64,000 nucleotides of DNA from JANQPX01 sp039197065 (GCA_039197065.1 JBCCUL010000002.1:62001-126000); one strand, 5' to 3'. Shown: positions 15,756 through 25,743, counted from the stretch's first letter. Made by a program: numbers and translations. The notes: generated from the sequence alone by a model not told the origin.

Positions 15756-16204
15756 GGTCCTTGCCTTTGAACCGGTTGTGGTGGATAGCAGAGCGGTGCG
15801 CGACCGGCACCTTTCTGAAATCCAAAAAACGTCGAGAGAAAGGAAAGCGTCGAGGTCAAGCGGCGTCAAGGATTGAATGCGCCGGCATGCTAGGAAGTCA
15901 GATCGCCACTGCAGGGTCAGAAAGCTTGTAGCAAAACGCCTGACGTTTCGTTTCAACGGCAGAGCCGGCGGCCAGTCGACAAAGTTGGCAACTTGCTGAG
16001 CTAAACCTGTAATTTGATTTCATTGATCAGAGATCGATGAATAGTTAATCTTAATGATTAAGAAATAATACTTAACAAGATATATTTTTGCTCACTGTCA
16101 AAAGAACTTGAATAATTTTTCTTTCTTTGTCATAGTTGCTGCGTTATTTCCCTTTACCTTCGTATGGCGCTTCGTGCTGCAGCTCGTTGGGGAACGGCCG
16201 ATAG
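15756..16204. other. AT-rich divergent region between trpG and the polysaccharide deacetylase gene
   Basis: No gene is supported in these 449 bases. The right half (about 16010-16150) is much more AT-rich than the surroundings and includes a perfect palindrome CTTAAT-G-ATTAAG at 16050-16062. It should carry the promoters for the leftward trp cluster and the rightward deacetylase gene. I looked for a leader peptide rich in Trp codons in front of trpG and did not find one. Confidence 0.5.
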
Positions 16205-17929
16205 ATGAGTTTTTGGTGGCAAAACGGACGACGCAGCAGATTTTCACCGGTTAGGCTTCTTGGCCATCTTGTGGACGCGCGCTACGGCGCGGCCGAAGGT
16301 GTGCTCGGCGCCGTGGCGATAATGCTTGTCCTGTGGATGCTCTGGCCGGAAGCCAACGGTCCGCAATTGGATCAGCGCGCGTCCTGGCAGGAAAGCGTCG
16401 ACGAAGTCGAGCGCCAGCGGATCGCGCGCGAAGCTGAGAGAGCTTCGACGCGCACAGGCGAAACCGAGCCAGCGAACGCCAAGAGTCGCCTTTCCTACGA
16501 CGATAACCAGTCGAGTGCTGGGGGCGAATCTGCTGCCGAGTCCGATAGGCGCAGGATCGCGCGTCCATCGGAGCTTGCCGATCGGCTGGATGAGTTTGGC
16601 CGGCGACCTGGGCAGCTCACGGGTGGCGACGTATTTCAGCCGGGCCCGAAGAGGCCGTCGACATCAGATGATCTGGCGATCGATGCCGAAATTCTGCTTC
16701 AGGCGGAAGCGGCCGGTGAACATGCGAGCGAGCCGCAGTCCGGGAAGGTCCGGGCAGCGCTTGCCAACGTACTCGGCGGTTCGCAGTCGGATCAGTTGAT
16801 CGACAAAGACGCCGTTGCATCGATACCGAAGGCCAACCAGAAAGACGTTGGTGAGCCATCGCTGGAGGTCGCCGCATCGTCGGACCAGGCGCTGACCATC
16901 GAGCCGTTGCCCAAGATCGATCTCAGCGATCTTGATGCGCTCGTTCCGGAAGAAGACGCCGGCGACGAAACGGTTTCGCTATCCGTCGCGGCGGTCGATA
17001 CGACCATTCCTGAATTGGCCGCTATAACGCCGTCTCCCGATGCTGCGATCGCTCCTCTGATTGTCGAGCCAGAGCTTACAGCCCCGCTGACCGCCGTCGA
17101 GGACAGACCGCGTGATGATGCGCCTTCCTGGCTGAAGAACGCAGTCGCTGCAGCCGTCGACGATGAACGGCCGATCATCGCCGTCGTCATCGACGATCTC
17201 GGTCTCAATCGCGCCAATACCGCTGAACTGAACAGCCTACCGTCGCCGCTTACGCTCGCCTTCCTGCCCTATGCCGGCCGGATCGAGGCCCAAACCGAGG
17301 CAGCCCAGGCCGCAGGTCACGAACTCATGCTGCATCTGCCGATGGAGCCGATCGGCTCGGACTGGCCAGGCCCGGATGCGCTCACAACCAAGCTGGACCA
17401 AGACGAGTTCGTCTCCCGACTGCAAAAGAATCTGGGTCGCTTTGAGGGCTTTGTCGGCATCAACAACCATATGGGCTCGAGGCTGACGGCTGATGATTCG
17501 CGGATGGACGTCGTGATGCGCGAACTGCGCAAGCGTGATGTCCTGTTCCTCGATTCCAAGACCAGTCCGCGTTCGATTGCCGGAGAAACTGCCGGGCGCA
17601 ACGGCGTGCCGAATACCACCCGTGACGTTTTCCTTGATCACGTCGTCGATCCAGGTGCGATCAAGCGTCAGCTGGCTCTGACGGAGAGAATTGCTCGGCA
17701 AAGCGGCAGCGCCGTCGCCATCGGTCATCCGCACAGCACGACGATCGAGGCTCTGCGTGACTGGTTGCCGAGCCTGGAAGCAAGGGGCTTCGCCCTGGCG
17801 CCGATCAGTGCGGTGGTTGCCCGCCGCGCCTGTAGCAGCGGCGTGCTGATCGCTCCTCAAACCTGCGGACGTTATCTTCAGGCACAAAACCCGGCGGCCG
17901 AATCAGCGCTTGCTGCGAAGGACGGCTGA
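16205..17929 (+). CDS. divergent polysaccharide deacetylase family protein
   Basis: A 574-residue protein with one N-terminal membrane segment (about residues 25-48), a long acidic, Ala/Glu/Ser-rich, probably disordered linker (about 50-315) and a C-terminal divergent polysaccharide deacetylase domain. The domain starts at 'IAVVIDDLGLN' (the paired Asp residues expected to hold a metal) and contains 'HELMLHLPMEP', 'GINNHMGSRLT' and 'VAIGHPHSTT'. The catalytic domain would face the periplasm. In alphaproteobacteria the gene usually lies next to a Nudix hydrolase gene, as it does here. The natural substrate is not known. Confidence 0.9.
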   Translation: MSFWWQNGRRSRFSPVRLLGHLVDARYGAAEGVLGAVAIMLVLWMLWPEANGPQLDQRASWQESVDEVERQRIAREAERASTRTGETEPANAKSRLSYDDNQSSAGGESAAESDRRRIARPSELADRLDEFGRRPGQLTGGDVFQPGPKRPSTSDDLAIDAEILLQAEAAGEHASEPQSGKVRAALANVLGGSQSDQLIDKDAVASIPKANQKDVGEPSLEVAASSDQALTIEPLPKIDLSDLDALVPEEDAGDETVSLSVAAVDTTIPELAAITPSPDAAIAPLIVEPELTAPLTAVEDRPRDDAPSWLKNAVAAAVDDERPIIAVVIDDLGLNRANTAELNSLPSPLTLAFLPYAGRIEAQTEAAQAAGHELMLHLPMEPIGSDWPGPDALTTKLDQDEFVSRLQKNLGRFEGFVGINNHMGSRLTADDSRMDVVMRELRKRDVLFLDSKTSPRSIAGETAGRNGVPNTTRDVFLDHVVDPGAIKRQLALTERIARQSGSAVAIGHPHSTTIEALRDWLPSLEARGFALAPISAVVARRACSSGVLIAPQTCGRYLQAQNPAAESALAAKDG

Positions 17930-18056
17930 CCGCCGTCATATCGAGGAATCTTTCAAAAACACAGTGGGATCGCCCCTTTGCCTAGGGCATGTTGGCGGCA
18001 AGCTTTGGGCGTGAGATAGTCTTGGACCAGGGTTCTCCGATTCAGGCGGCGTGCAG

Positions 18057-18602
18057 ATGAGCTTTTGGGCCCGGGCCAAAGTCCTCTTGGCTTCGATGAT
18101 CTTCCGACAGAAGGTGCTTAATCGCTGGGCGCATAAGCGTTTGCCTACAAAACGCCTCGCTGCCGCCGTCATGCTGTTCGATCAGGAAGGTCGGCTCTTG
18201 GTGCTGGAAACCACCTATCGCGAGGATTGGCTGGTGCCCGGCGGCATCGTCGAGCGCAACGAGTCACCTTGGGAAGGGGCTTTGCGCGAGGTCCAGGAGG
18301 AAATCGGGATAGAGCTCGACCAGCTCGAGTTTGTCGGCATGGATTGGCGTTCTTCCGATGACGAGTATGACGACAGCCTCCATTTCGTCTTCAATGGCGG
18401 CGCCCTGTCACCTGAGCAAATGAGCGAACTTCGTGCGGACGGGGTCGAGATCGCCGACTACCGCTTTGTCGATCGCGCCGAGGCGCTTGATCTGCTCGAA
18501 CCTCATCTTTCCAGACGGATCATGGCCTGCTGGGATAAGCTTGACAGCACCGCTTGCCCGCTTGTTTTGAACAGAGGCGTTCAGGACCAGCGGATCGTCT
18601 AG
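18057..18602 (+). CDS. Nudix hydrolase
   Basis: This 181-residue protein has a complete Nudix box: 'GGIVERNESPWEGALREVQE' with the following 'EIGI' fits the G-x5-E-x7-R-E-x2-E-E-x-G consensus. Such enzymes hydrolyse a nucleoside diphosphate linked to another group, but the substrate is not readable. It carries a basic N-terminal 35-residue extension before the beta strand 'LAAAVMLFDQEGRLLV'. It is not an obvious RppH (RNA pyrophosphohydrolase) by length and N-terminus. The start is ATG 18057, with a GTG two codons earlier. Confidence 0.88.
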   Translation: MSFWARAKVLLASMIFRQKVLNRWAHKRLPTKRLAAAVMLFDQEGRLLVLETTYREDWLVPGGIVERNESPWEGALREVQEEIGIELDQLEFVGMDWRSSDDEYDDSLHFVFNGGALSPEQMSELRADGVEIADYRFVDRAEALDLLEPHLSRRIMACWDKLDSTACPLVLNRGVQDQRIV

Positions 18603-18654
18603 GCCAGTACCATGCCGATACCGCTGGCAGCGCATCCCTGCTTATCGAGATGTA

Positions 18655-19221
18655 TCAGCGATGATCGGGCTGATCGACGAGCCAGGCTGCGCGCCGAAGG
18701 TCCGGCCAGCCATAGGCGATTTCGCGAACGGACGGATAGAGCTTGCCGCGATAGGACAACGGCTTCGCCTGGCCGAGTTCGGATCCGCCGAGGCGTTCAT
18801 AGAAGCGTCGTCCCATGTGATTGCCTTCGAGAACCCAGACGGCCGCGTTGATCCAGCGCTGCTGCATCAACGTCTTGCCCGCATGCGTCAAAAGCGCGGT
18901 GCCAATACCGCAGCCTTGAGCTTCGGGAAGGACGTAGAGCGAATAAAACTCGCTCTGATAACCAGGAAGCTGACCTCTGAGCGGTCCGACGGAGATGAAG
19001 CCGACGATTTCGTCGTCAAGCTCTGCGACCAGCACTTCGCCGCCGTCGCGCTGTCCGCATAAGACACGCTGCCAGAAGCCGGTGCCCTGGGTCTGGCCAT
19101 AGCCGATGAGAACCTCATGCGGCAGGAGGCCGAGATAGGCGCCTTGCCAGGATTGCCATTGAACCTGGGCAATGTCTTCAGCGTCGCCGGTAAGAGCGCA
19201 GCGGATCCTAAGTCCAGTCAT
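18655..19221 (-). CDS. GNAT family N-acetyltransferase
   Basis: A 188-residue acetyltransferase of the GNAT fold. The acetyl-CoA-binding motif A is 'LYVLPEAQGCGIGTALLTHA' (about residues 92-111), followed by 'WVLEGNHMGRRFYERLG', the usual motif B. The N-terminus 'IRCALTGDAEDIAQVQWQSW' is typical of the class that acts on small amines or protein N-termini. It lies 18 bases downstream of a UPF0173 hydrolase gene on the same strand, so the two probably share a transcript. No substrate can be assigned. Confidence 0.87.
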   Translation of the reverse strand: MTGLRIRCALTGDAEDIAQVQWQSWQGAYLGLLPHEVLIGYGQTQGTGFWQRVLCGQRDGGEVLVAELDDEIVGFISVGPLRGQLPGYQSEFYSLYVLPEAQGCGIGTALLTHAGKTLMQQRWINAAVWVLEGNHMGRRFYERLGGSELGQAKPLSYRGKLYPSVREIAYGWPDLRRAAWLVDQPDHR

Positions 19222-19239
19222 GAGATGGTCACTCTCACA

Positions 19240-19929
19240 TCAAAGCTCCAGAGGCTCGCCGGGAACGGGCGTCAAGACCTTGCCCCGCTTGACCAGCGAC
19301 TTGAAGGTTTCAGGCTCGCCGGTCAGGAGATCGAACGTGCCCCAGTGAATGGGAATGATGGTTTTCAGTTCCAGAAACTCATTGCAGGCAAGCGCTGCCG
19401 TTTCGGGACCCATGGTGAAGCGGTCGCCAATGGGGACGAGGCCGATCTCTGGCTGATGCAGGCGCTGGATCAGAGCCATATCGGAGAAAATCTCGGTGTC
19501 GCCCGCATGATAGAGGGTCTTTTCGGAAGACTTGATCACGATGCCTGCAGGATCGCCCATCGTTATCGGTTTGCCATCCTCGATGATCGCCGAGCTGTGG
19601 AGCGCGTTGACCATGGTCACTGTGAGACCCTGATGCTTGATGGAGCCGCCGATATTCATCGGATCGGTGCGCTCGACGCCGCGTGCGCCGAGATAGGCGC
19701 AGATCTCGAACATCGCGATGACCGTGGCATCGAAGCTTTTCGCAAGACGCTCGGTATCGCCGAGATGGTCCGCATGTCCATGGGTGACGATGATGGCGTC
19801 GACCGTCTTCAGCCCGCCCTCGAAGTCAGCGGGAAATTTGGCATTGCCCGTAAAGAACGGATCGATAAGAACACTCTTGCCGGCGATAGCTAGATGGCAG
19901 GCTGAATGTCCAAGCCAAGTGAGCTTCAT
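19240..19929 (-). CDS. UPF0173 family metal-dependent hydrolase (MBL fold)
   Basis: A 229-residue metallo-beta-lactamase-fold protein with the UPF0173 layout: it opens 'MKLTWLGHSACHLAIAGK', has the metal site 'THGHADHLGD' near residue 49, then 'LYHAGDTEIF' near 140 and 'IPIHWGTFDLL' near 195. All metal ligands appear present. It is a predicted cytoplasmic hydrolase of unknown substrate. It probably heads a two-gene unit with the GNAT gene downstream. Confidence 0.92.
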   Translation of the reverse strand: MKLTWLGHSACHLAIAGKSVLIDPFFTGNAKFPADFEGGLKTVDAIIVTHGHADHLGDTERLAKSFDATVIAMFEICAYLGARGVERTDPMNIGGSIKHQGLTVTMVNALHSSAIIEDGKPITMGDPAGIVIKSSEKTLYHAGDTEIFSDMALIQRLHQPEIGLVPIGDRFTMGPETAALACNEFLELKTIIPIHWGTFDLLTGEPETFKSLVKRGKVLTPVPGEPLEL

Positions 19930-20218
19930 TTTTGGTCCTTCGATCTTCCGCTCAAAAGCTCGTCTTGAAACGGATGGCGATCCTAACGACTTCCAATCCG
20001 GTTCGCTATGGCCCCAATGCTAGAAATCGACACATTCGTAAAGGCTGTGGCATTTCAGTCAATCACCTGTGGTTCTATCGGAATGTGGATTGATAACCTT
20101 TTGATCAACAAGCGCTATTTGTACTGAATGATCAGTGTATTTTTACGACATGGTGATGTGCTGGTCTCAAACGCGGAACATACGGAAGACGTGTACAGAC
20201 GAGGAAAGCAGGAAGAGA

Positions 20219-21076
20219 TTGATCATTCGCGACGCGATCGAAAAGGCTGCCTGTCGCCTTAGAGCGGCTGGCGTCGATGGCGCCAGGCATGACGCCTGGC
20301 TGCTCCTGGGTCATGTGCTGAAGCAGGATCGTGCGGCACTCTTGGCAGGTGCTTTGGATGACCTCAGTCTAAAAGACCAAAGTGTATTCTCAGATCTCGT
20401 GGACCGACGCGCCGCTCGGGAGCCGCTTGCTCAGATCATCGGCAGAAAGGAATTCTGGAGCCTTGATTTCCGGATCAGCTCGGATGTGTTGTGTCCACGT
20501 CCGGATTCTGAATGTCTGATCGAAGCAGCACTTGCTGATGTCAATCGGCGAAGTCGGAGCGCAGTTTGGCCGGGTCGCATTCTCGATCTGGGCACAGGGT
20601 CAGGCTGTTTGCTTTTGACCCTGCTCAGTGAATGTCCTGCAGCGAGCGGCATCGGTGTCGATATCTGCGAAAAGGCTCTATCGATCGCTCGATCGAACGG
20701 AGAGCGATTAGCGCTCTCTGGGAGAGTGCAGTGGCTATGCGGGGATTGGGGGGCAGCGATCAACGGATCTTTCGATCTGATCGTCAGCAACCCACCTTAC
20801 ATTACCACGGGCGAGGCAAGGTCGCTTGCCCCCGAAGTCCGATGTTTCGAGCCGCCGACCGCTTTGTTCGCTGGCAGGGATGGGCTGGACGCTTACCGTG
20901 TGCTGGCAAATGATCTGCACCGCCTTCTCTCACCCGAAGGGACTGCCTTTCTCGAGATCGGCGCTGGTCAGGCAGAGGCGGTAGAAGAACTCTTCGACGT
21001 CAAGGGACTTAGAAATGTGGGCCGACGGCATGACCTTACCGGGATCGATCGCTGTCTGATCGTGACGCGTGTCTGA
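20219..21076 (+). CDS. prmC: release factor glutamine methyltransferase PrmC
   Basis: PrmC, 285 residues, methylates the Gln of the GGQ motif of release factors RF1 and RF2. The N-terminal helical domain ('GVDGARHDAWLLLGHVL') is followed by the SAM site 'ILDLGTGSGCLLLTLL' and the substrate-binding 'VSNPPYI'. The best start is TTG 20219, preceded by AGGAAGAG; ATGs at 20150 and 20156 and a GTG at 20135 would add a non-conserved leader. In many bacteria prfA precedes prmC; it does not here. Confidence 0.93.
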   Translation: MIIRDAIEKAACRLRAAGVDGARHDAWLLLGHVLKQDRAALLAGALDDLSLKDQSVFSDLVDRRAAREPLAQIIGRKEFWSLDFRISSDVLCPRPDSECLIEAALADVNRRSRSAVWPGRILDLGTGSGCLLLTLLSECPAASGIGVDICEKALSIARSNGERLALSGRVQWLCGDWGAAINGSFDLIVSNPPYITTGEARSLAPEVRCFEPPTALFAGRDGLDAYRVLANDLHRLLSPEGTAFLEIGAGQAEAVEELFDVKGLRNVGRRHDLTGIDRCLIVTRV

Positions 21077-21147
21077 TCTTACAAGCCAACATCGAATATC
21101 TTTCGGTCCGTTCGGCAGTGCGATTTAGCTGCTGACAAAGCATGAAG

Positions 21148-24100
21148 CTAAGGCGATATCGACGTTGCCTCTCGAAAACGTCGGAGTTCGGCAAGCTGGT
21201 CTCCCGTCGCAGCGAGAAGCGCGCCGATGTCGCTGGAGCCTGCTGAGCTTTGCGTGGCCACATCGAAGGCCTCGGCATATCGGCCATTCTTCATCGCTGC
21301 GCCAAAGCGTTCACGGACAGCGTTTAGTTTTTCCGCAGCGTTGTCACGCTGACGCGCCAACGCCAGCCAAAGAACCATTTCTTGATCCTCATCCGTCAAT
21401 GTTGTCGTCAGGTCCGCCTCGGCGAAGTAGGATTCGACCGCAGCAGTAAGACGCGGCCAGCTGCGCTCATTCCAAAGGATTCTAGCGCGAAGTCGCCTGA
21501 CGTCATTTGACTGCATGTCCCTTAAGACACGGATGGCATCGTCTGCGCGGTTCAATCCAGCGAGAGCACGGGCGCGAATGATTTTTCGCTCTTCGTCGAG
21601 CGCTGAGGGGAGCGCCGCAGGAGACGCTTCGGTTTGATCCAGTACCGAAAGGGCAGCTTTCGCACGGCCTCGTTCCAGCATCAGCCCAGCGATTTCAGCT
21701 GCGAGCTCGGAGCGCTCCACGTTGTCATCGGCCGATGTCATCAGAGTTTGGAGCACATCGATCGCTTCATCCATTAGGTCAAGATCCGTCAGATGTCGTG
21801 CCAGCAGACGGTTAACAATCCTGGCACCGGGATCCTTAGGCAGGAGATCGACGAAATCGAGATAGATGGCGTAGACATCGAGGGGATCGATTGCTGGCTC
21901 GATTTCGTTGGTCAGTGCTTGTTCGAAAGTGTCTTGGCGCATCTTTGTCAGATCATCGCTATCTGCTGCATCTGGAAAAAGACGCACAAGCCGTCGCCAG
22001 GTCGTCAGGGCTTCGCGCAGAGCGTTAGCATCCCTATATCGCCGCGCTAGCCTGTCCAGCATGGCCCGCTCATCTGGGTGTCCTCGCCATACCGGGAGGA
22101 GCCGACCAAGAGAGTCCAATGTGGCAGGATCATTATCGTTGGCGTCTAGATCCAGGCTTGCCAGTCGAAAGTCCGCCAGGGTTCGAATGGCTGAGTTCGG
22201 GCTGCTGGTCAGGCCTGTAAGCAGTGCACGTGCTTTCTCCAGGTCTCCTGCCCGCTCAGCTTTCAGTGCCTTCATCGCATCGAACCTGGCTTTATCGTAT
22301 GGGTTGAGCGGAAGGGAGGCCAAACGCCTGATACCCTGGCGAATCAACTTGTCATCATCTGTCTCGATCGCGGCCTCCAGAGCCATAAGACCCAGATCAA
22401 ACTTTAGCCGCGGCGGATATGAATCGAGGATGTTGCCTGCGGTCTGCCAGCGTTCGGCCGCGGTTGGCCATTGACCTTCTACCGAGTTCAGTGCTGCGCG
22501 CCAGACATCGATTTCTTTGTCGTCATTCAGTTCGGGGGCAAGCAGCAAGTCGGAGGCTTCGTTCAGATGACCGATTAGGAACGCTGAAACGCCTCCAAGA
22601 GCGCGCTTTTGGAGCACGATGTTCTCTTCGGCATCTTCAGAGATCGTATTCAAAACGGTGCGCGCTTCGGTGGCCAGGCGTTCGGAGACCAGGAGGCGGG
22701 CGAGGGCAATCCGTGCCCGATCTCGACCTTCTGGAAGAGCTTTGCTGATGGCCTGACGCCGGATGCGTCGATATTCGGTCACTAGCTGTCTTTCCACACC
22801 AGAGTCCGCTAACTCGAAGTAAGATAGAGGTTTTTGCACTTCTTCTGGTTGCTTGTCATCGGTCGGCAAGGGGTTGATGGCAGGCCGTTCGACTGCGGCT
22901 TCGGATGAAGCTTCGCTCTTTGACGTCTTTTTCGCCACGGCGTCTAAGATCGCTGGTTGCGCAGGCCTTGAGGGATCGATGTCTGTCTTGGAAAGAGAAA
23001 GACCTCTTGGACTGTCAAGCTCGACGCCCCGTTCATCGATCGTTGCAACCAACCGATCGTTTAGAGGCCGCCAAGCCACGCCTTGCGCCGTGGGTAGTAA
23101 TTCAAGATCGACGAACCGGCGCCTTGTCGGTTGATGTAATCCGGAACGTCGTATCGGCAGAACGTCTATCTGGTCACCGATGTCTGGGTCGATGACACTT
23201 AAAACACGCTCGCCCGGTGCCGGGGTGATACGCAGAGCAGATGCACCATCAACGCGCTCGATGCTGACGACGTCGGATCCCGACGATCTGGTGGGTTCGA
23301 TCCTCCAGCGACCTTCACCTGTCTGACTGACATTGATATCGACCGCTTCATTGAGCGGAAAGCGAAGGGCGGAGCCACCGTCTACCGAAATCAGCGAACC
23401 TGGCCCGAATTCCTCCGGCGACACAGGCCAGTCAATAAGTAATTGATCATCAGGTTCGTCAAAGACTGCCCAGAGAAAGCCCGCGCGTTTGAAGACTGCC
23501 GCGCCAACTGATTGAGTCCATTCGATGATGAGAGCGTCGGGGGGCTCGCCACCGGCATCAGTGGTCCTCGCTTTCCCAGAGGCACTGTTGGCAGTATCAG
23601 AGGAGGCGGTTGCCAGTCTTGGACGCCGTCTTGGTATGGGTGGAGCTGCGACCTCACTCTTGAGATGAAGAGTTGTCTTCGATGGTCTTTTTTGGGGTGT
23701 GAATACCTCTTTAGCCGGTCCGGCCTCCGGTGCCGGATATGCCGAGGCATCCCGGATGAAATCGATGACAGTCCTTGTCGTACCTTCCAGTATGATCGAA
23801 GACCTTATCTGTGGCTCAAGAACGAAAGATAGCTTTGTTCGGTCTGGCTCACTTCGTGATCGAAGCCCATGGAACCAGGGCTTAAGCGAACGCTGGAGAT
23901 CGTCGATTTCATTAGGGTCGAGATCCCAAGCTGGGAAGGCTTCCAGACGAACTTGTCTGTTGCTCTGATTAGTTTCGATCCTTGTTGGTCCGGGCCAATC
24001 CAATGTCAGGCGCACACCGTCGGCGGTGTTGGAAACTTTGATCCTCGATCTTTGCTGCCGTGTCGGGTCTCGGTAGAAATCAACAGCGACAATGCGCTTT

Positions 24101-24444
24101 TCTCGAACTTTCACCTTCGAAGAAACTCCTGGCTTCAATGCCAGCGACAAGTCCCTGCCTTGGACAAGCGATCCATCCACATCGACGAAGTCGGCGATGT
24201 TTCCAAGTGAGGACCGGGTGTTCAAACCCAAGGGCTTGGCGAAACGAAGGATGAGCCGATCGCCGTTCCTTTTCTGTTGAACCCGTGCCGTTTCGGCCCA
24301 TTCAATCGTAAGGTGTCCTTGTCCCTTATGCTGCCAGGCCGTTATCGAGGGCTGTGCGTAGTCAGCGGCGCGCGGCTGATCGGCGGCAATGGCGCCGATC
24401 ATCGTCAGCAGGCATGTGACCATGAGTAGGAAGACGCGTGGCAA
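21148..24444 (-). CDS. large exported protein with beta-strand modules and a TPR solenoid, flagellar cluster
   Basis: An exported protein of about 1098 residues. A TTG start at 24444 gives a clear signal peptide (cleavage near 'AIAADQPRAA'); longer starts run into motE. After the signal come three beta-strand modules with a recurring pattern ('HLTIEWAE', 'VRLTLDWPG', 'LIIEWTQS' at about residues 44, 135 and 305) resembling AMIN-type cell-wall or secretin-binding domains. A Pro/Ser-rich linker follows, then a long helical TPR-like solenoid from about 545 to the end. It lies downstream of motE, DUF6468 and fliL on the same strand, so a role at the flagellar motor in the periplasm is a reasonable inference. 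I know no characterised homologue. Confidence 0.8.
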   Translation of the reverse strand: MPRVFLLMVTCLLTMIGAIAADQPRAADYAQPSITAWQHKGQGHLTIEWAETARVQQKRNGDRLILRFAKPLGLNTRSSLGNIADFVDVDGSLVQGRDLSLALKPGVSSKVKVREKRIVAVDFYRDPTRQQRSRIKVSNTADGVRLTLDWPGPTRIETNQSNRQVRLEAFPAWDLDPNEIDDLQRSLKPWFHGLRSRSEPDRTKLSFVLEPQIRSSIILEGTTRTVIDFIRDASAYPAPEAGPAKEVFTPQKRPSKTTLHLKSEVAAPPIPRRRPRLATASSDTANSASGKARTTDAGGEPPDALIIEWTQSVGAAVFKRAGFLWAVFDEPDDQLLIDWPVSPEEFGPGSLISVDGGSALRFPLNEAVDINVSQTGEGRWRIEPTRSSGSDVVSIERVDGASALRITPAPGERVLSVIDPDIGDQIDVLPIRRSGLHQPTRRRFVDLELLPTAQGVAWRPLNDRLVATIDERGVELDSPRGLSLSKTDIDPSRPAQPAILDAVAKKTSKSEASSEAAVERPAINPLPTDDKQPEEVQKPLSYFELADSGVERQLVTEYRRIRRQAISKALPEGRDRARIALARLLVSERLATEARTVLNTISEDAEENIVLQKRALGGVSAFLIGHLNEASDLLLAPELNDDKEIDVWRAALNSVEGQWPTAAERWQTAGNILDSYPPRLKFDLGLMALEAAIETDDDKLIRQGIRRLASLPLNPYDKARFDAMKALKAERAGDLEKARALLTGLTSSPNSAIRTLADFRLASLDLDANDNDPATLDSLGRLLPVWRGHPDERAMLDRLARRYRDANALREALTTWRRLVRLFPDAADSDDLTKMRQDTFEQALTNEIEPAIDPLDVYAIYLDFVDLLPKDPGARIVNRLLARHLTDLDLMDEAIDVLQTLMTSADDNVERSELAAEIAGLMLERGRAKAALSVLDQTEASPAALPSALDEERKIIRARALAGLNRADDAIRVLRDMQSNDVRRLRARILWNERSWPRLTAAVESYFAEADLTTTLTDEDQEMVLWLALARQRDNAAEKLNAVRERFGAAMKNGRYAEAFDVATQSSAGSSDIGALLAATGDQLAELRRFREATSISP

Positions 24445-24472
24445 TCTAAGACCCGCCCTACTATGAAGCCGT

Positions 24473-25270
24473 TCAGTTGCCAAAATTCTGATCGCTGAGC
24501 TTGGGGCGTTCCTGACGTTTGGCAAGTTCGGTCGTAACCCGCTTCGCAACGACCGGATCCATCCTGCCGAGCACCACAGCCGACTTTGCCTCTTTCATCC
24601 GTTCGACGACGTGAAGCAGAATGGGGATTTCCAAACGGTTGAAAATCTCTGCCGCTGCCTTCGGTTTCATGGTTTCGTAGATCTTCACGAGGCGTGCTAG
24701 CTTCTGCTCTTCGGCATCATCCAGGTCGGTGATCAAAGCCTCGATGCGCTCTTTGAGGTCGGCCAGACGGGTGATCTGTTGATCCAATCTTTCCTCTGTC
24801 TTGCCATTTAACTCTGTACGGATATCAAGAAGTCGTTCGCGCTCTTCGAGTTCCTGGCGACGCGCCATCAATTCCCTCAACGCTTGGATCTGGCCGTCGG
24901 TCAGTGTCGAGGGGTCGAATGCCATTGTTGGGTCCCCAGACGAGGCGCGCGCACCGAGCGGGTTGGAATCGCCAGGCGACATGCCAGCGTCGTTTCCCCG
25001 ATCGTTTGGGCCGGCAGCAGGTTCGGGAAGCGATGTCGGCCATGGAACGAATCTACTGTCGTCTGGCGTTCCGGGCGGGGGGGTGAAGGCCGCGGAAGCC
25101 TGTTGGCTTTGTGCTTCGAGCCAGGCGCTCAAGTCCCGTTCGTTCAGGTCCAGAGCGATAAGAGCCATTTTGGTGAGCGTGAGGCATGCCGCGATGATCA
25201 AGGCGCCGCCGAAGGTGATGAAGCGACGCCGCGAGCGGCTCACATGAGGCAGCGCCGAAAGCTGCGTCAT
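24473..25270 (-). CDS. motE: MotE family flagellar motor protein (MgtE_N-like domain)
   Basis: A 265-residue protein with an N-terminal membrane segment (about residues 15-38), a Pro/Gly-rich periplasmic linker, a coiled coil (about 130-190) and a C-terminal MgtE intracellular N-like domain ('YETMKPKAAAEIFNRLEIPI', then 'VLGRMDPVVAKRVTTELAKR'). This is the MotE layout; in Sinorhizobium MotE is a periplasmic chaperone for MotC. The gene overlaps DUF6468 by 4 bases and is followed by the large TPR protein, which could be its client here, by analogy only. Confidence 0.85.
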   Translation of the reverse strand: MTQLSALPHVSRSRRRFITFGGALIIAACLTLTKMALIALDLNERDLSAWLEAQSQQASAAFTPPPGTPDDSRFVPWPTSLPEPAAGPNDRGNDAGMSPGDSNPLGARASSGDPTMAFDPSTLTDGQIQALRELMARRQELEERERLLDIRTELNGKTEERLDQQITRLADLKERIEALITDLDDAEEQKLARLVKIYETMKPKAAAEIFNRLEIPILLHVVERMKEAKSAVVLGRMDPVVAKRVTTELAKRQERPKLSDQNFGN

Positions 25271-25743
25271 CTCAGGTTTTTGAGCTTCTGTTCCAGATCG
25301 GGTGCGCGGCGACGCGGCTGATGCGAAGTCAGCTCGGCTCGGTCACCAGGTGTCGATTTAGCGGCTTGAGGCTTCTTTGCGGCTTGTGCATCGACTGATC
25401 TTGCCTTGCCGATACTGCCATCGAGCTTCTCGGCCAAATGATCGGCGCGCTTGGTCATGAAGTCGAGTTCGTTGATGAGGCGTTGTGTGTTCTTTGCCTC
25501 GTCGTTCAGTTTGACGCCCAGATCTTCAGCCATTTTTCGTAATCCTCCGAGCGTGGCCTCCGCTCTGGAGGTTGCCTTGTCCAGCGATTGAATCATTGGC
25601 TGAAATTCGTTGCCCTCCACTCGAATGATCTTGAGCGCGCTATGCAGGCGGAGACCAGCGCCGAGCGAGATCAACAAGAGGACGACGATCGCTATATCCA
25701 GGGTCAGCGCTAACATGAGCTTCGATCCGTTTTTGCTGTCCAT
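25267..25743 (-). CDS. DUF6468 domain protein of flagellar cluster
   Basis: A 158-residue protein with one N-terminal membrane helix (about residues 10-30), then a long coiled-coil region and a basic C-terminal tail ('PRRRAPDLEQKLKNLR'). It matches the DUF6468 type found beside fliL and motE in flagellar clusters of non-rhizobial alphaproteobacteria. Its role is unknown; the topology suggests a membrane-anchored spacer or partner of the motor. It overlaps motE by 4 bases (ATGA) and lies 40 bases downstream of fliL. Confidence 0.8.
   Translation of the reverse strand: MDSKNGSKLMLALTLDIAIVVLLLISLGAGLRLHSALKIIRVEGNEFQPMIQSLDKATSRAEATLGGLRKMAEDLGVKLNDEAKNTQRLINELDFMTKRADHLAEKLDGSIGKARSVDAQAAKKPQAAKSTPGDRAELTSHQPRRRAPDLEQKLKNLR

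Noticed and set aside
15756..15956. N-terminal extension of trpG (67 codons)
   Set aside because: The residues are not conserved, and a TTG with a ribosome-binding site directly before the conserved core gives the usual TrpG length.
16040..16080. Clustered TTAA motifs as a CtrA or origin-type site
   Set aside because: No pair has the 7-base spacing needed for CtrA, and there are no DnaA boxes nearby; the AT-rich stretch is better explained as a divergent promoter region.
15755..16204. Trp-codon leader peptide for attenuation of trpG
   Set aside because: I searched the minus strand upstream of trpG for runs of TGG codons and found none.
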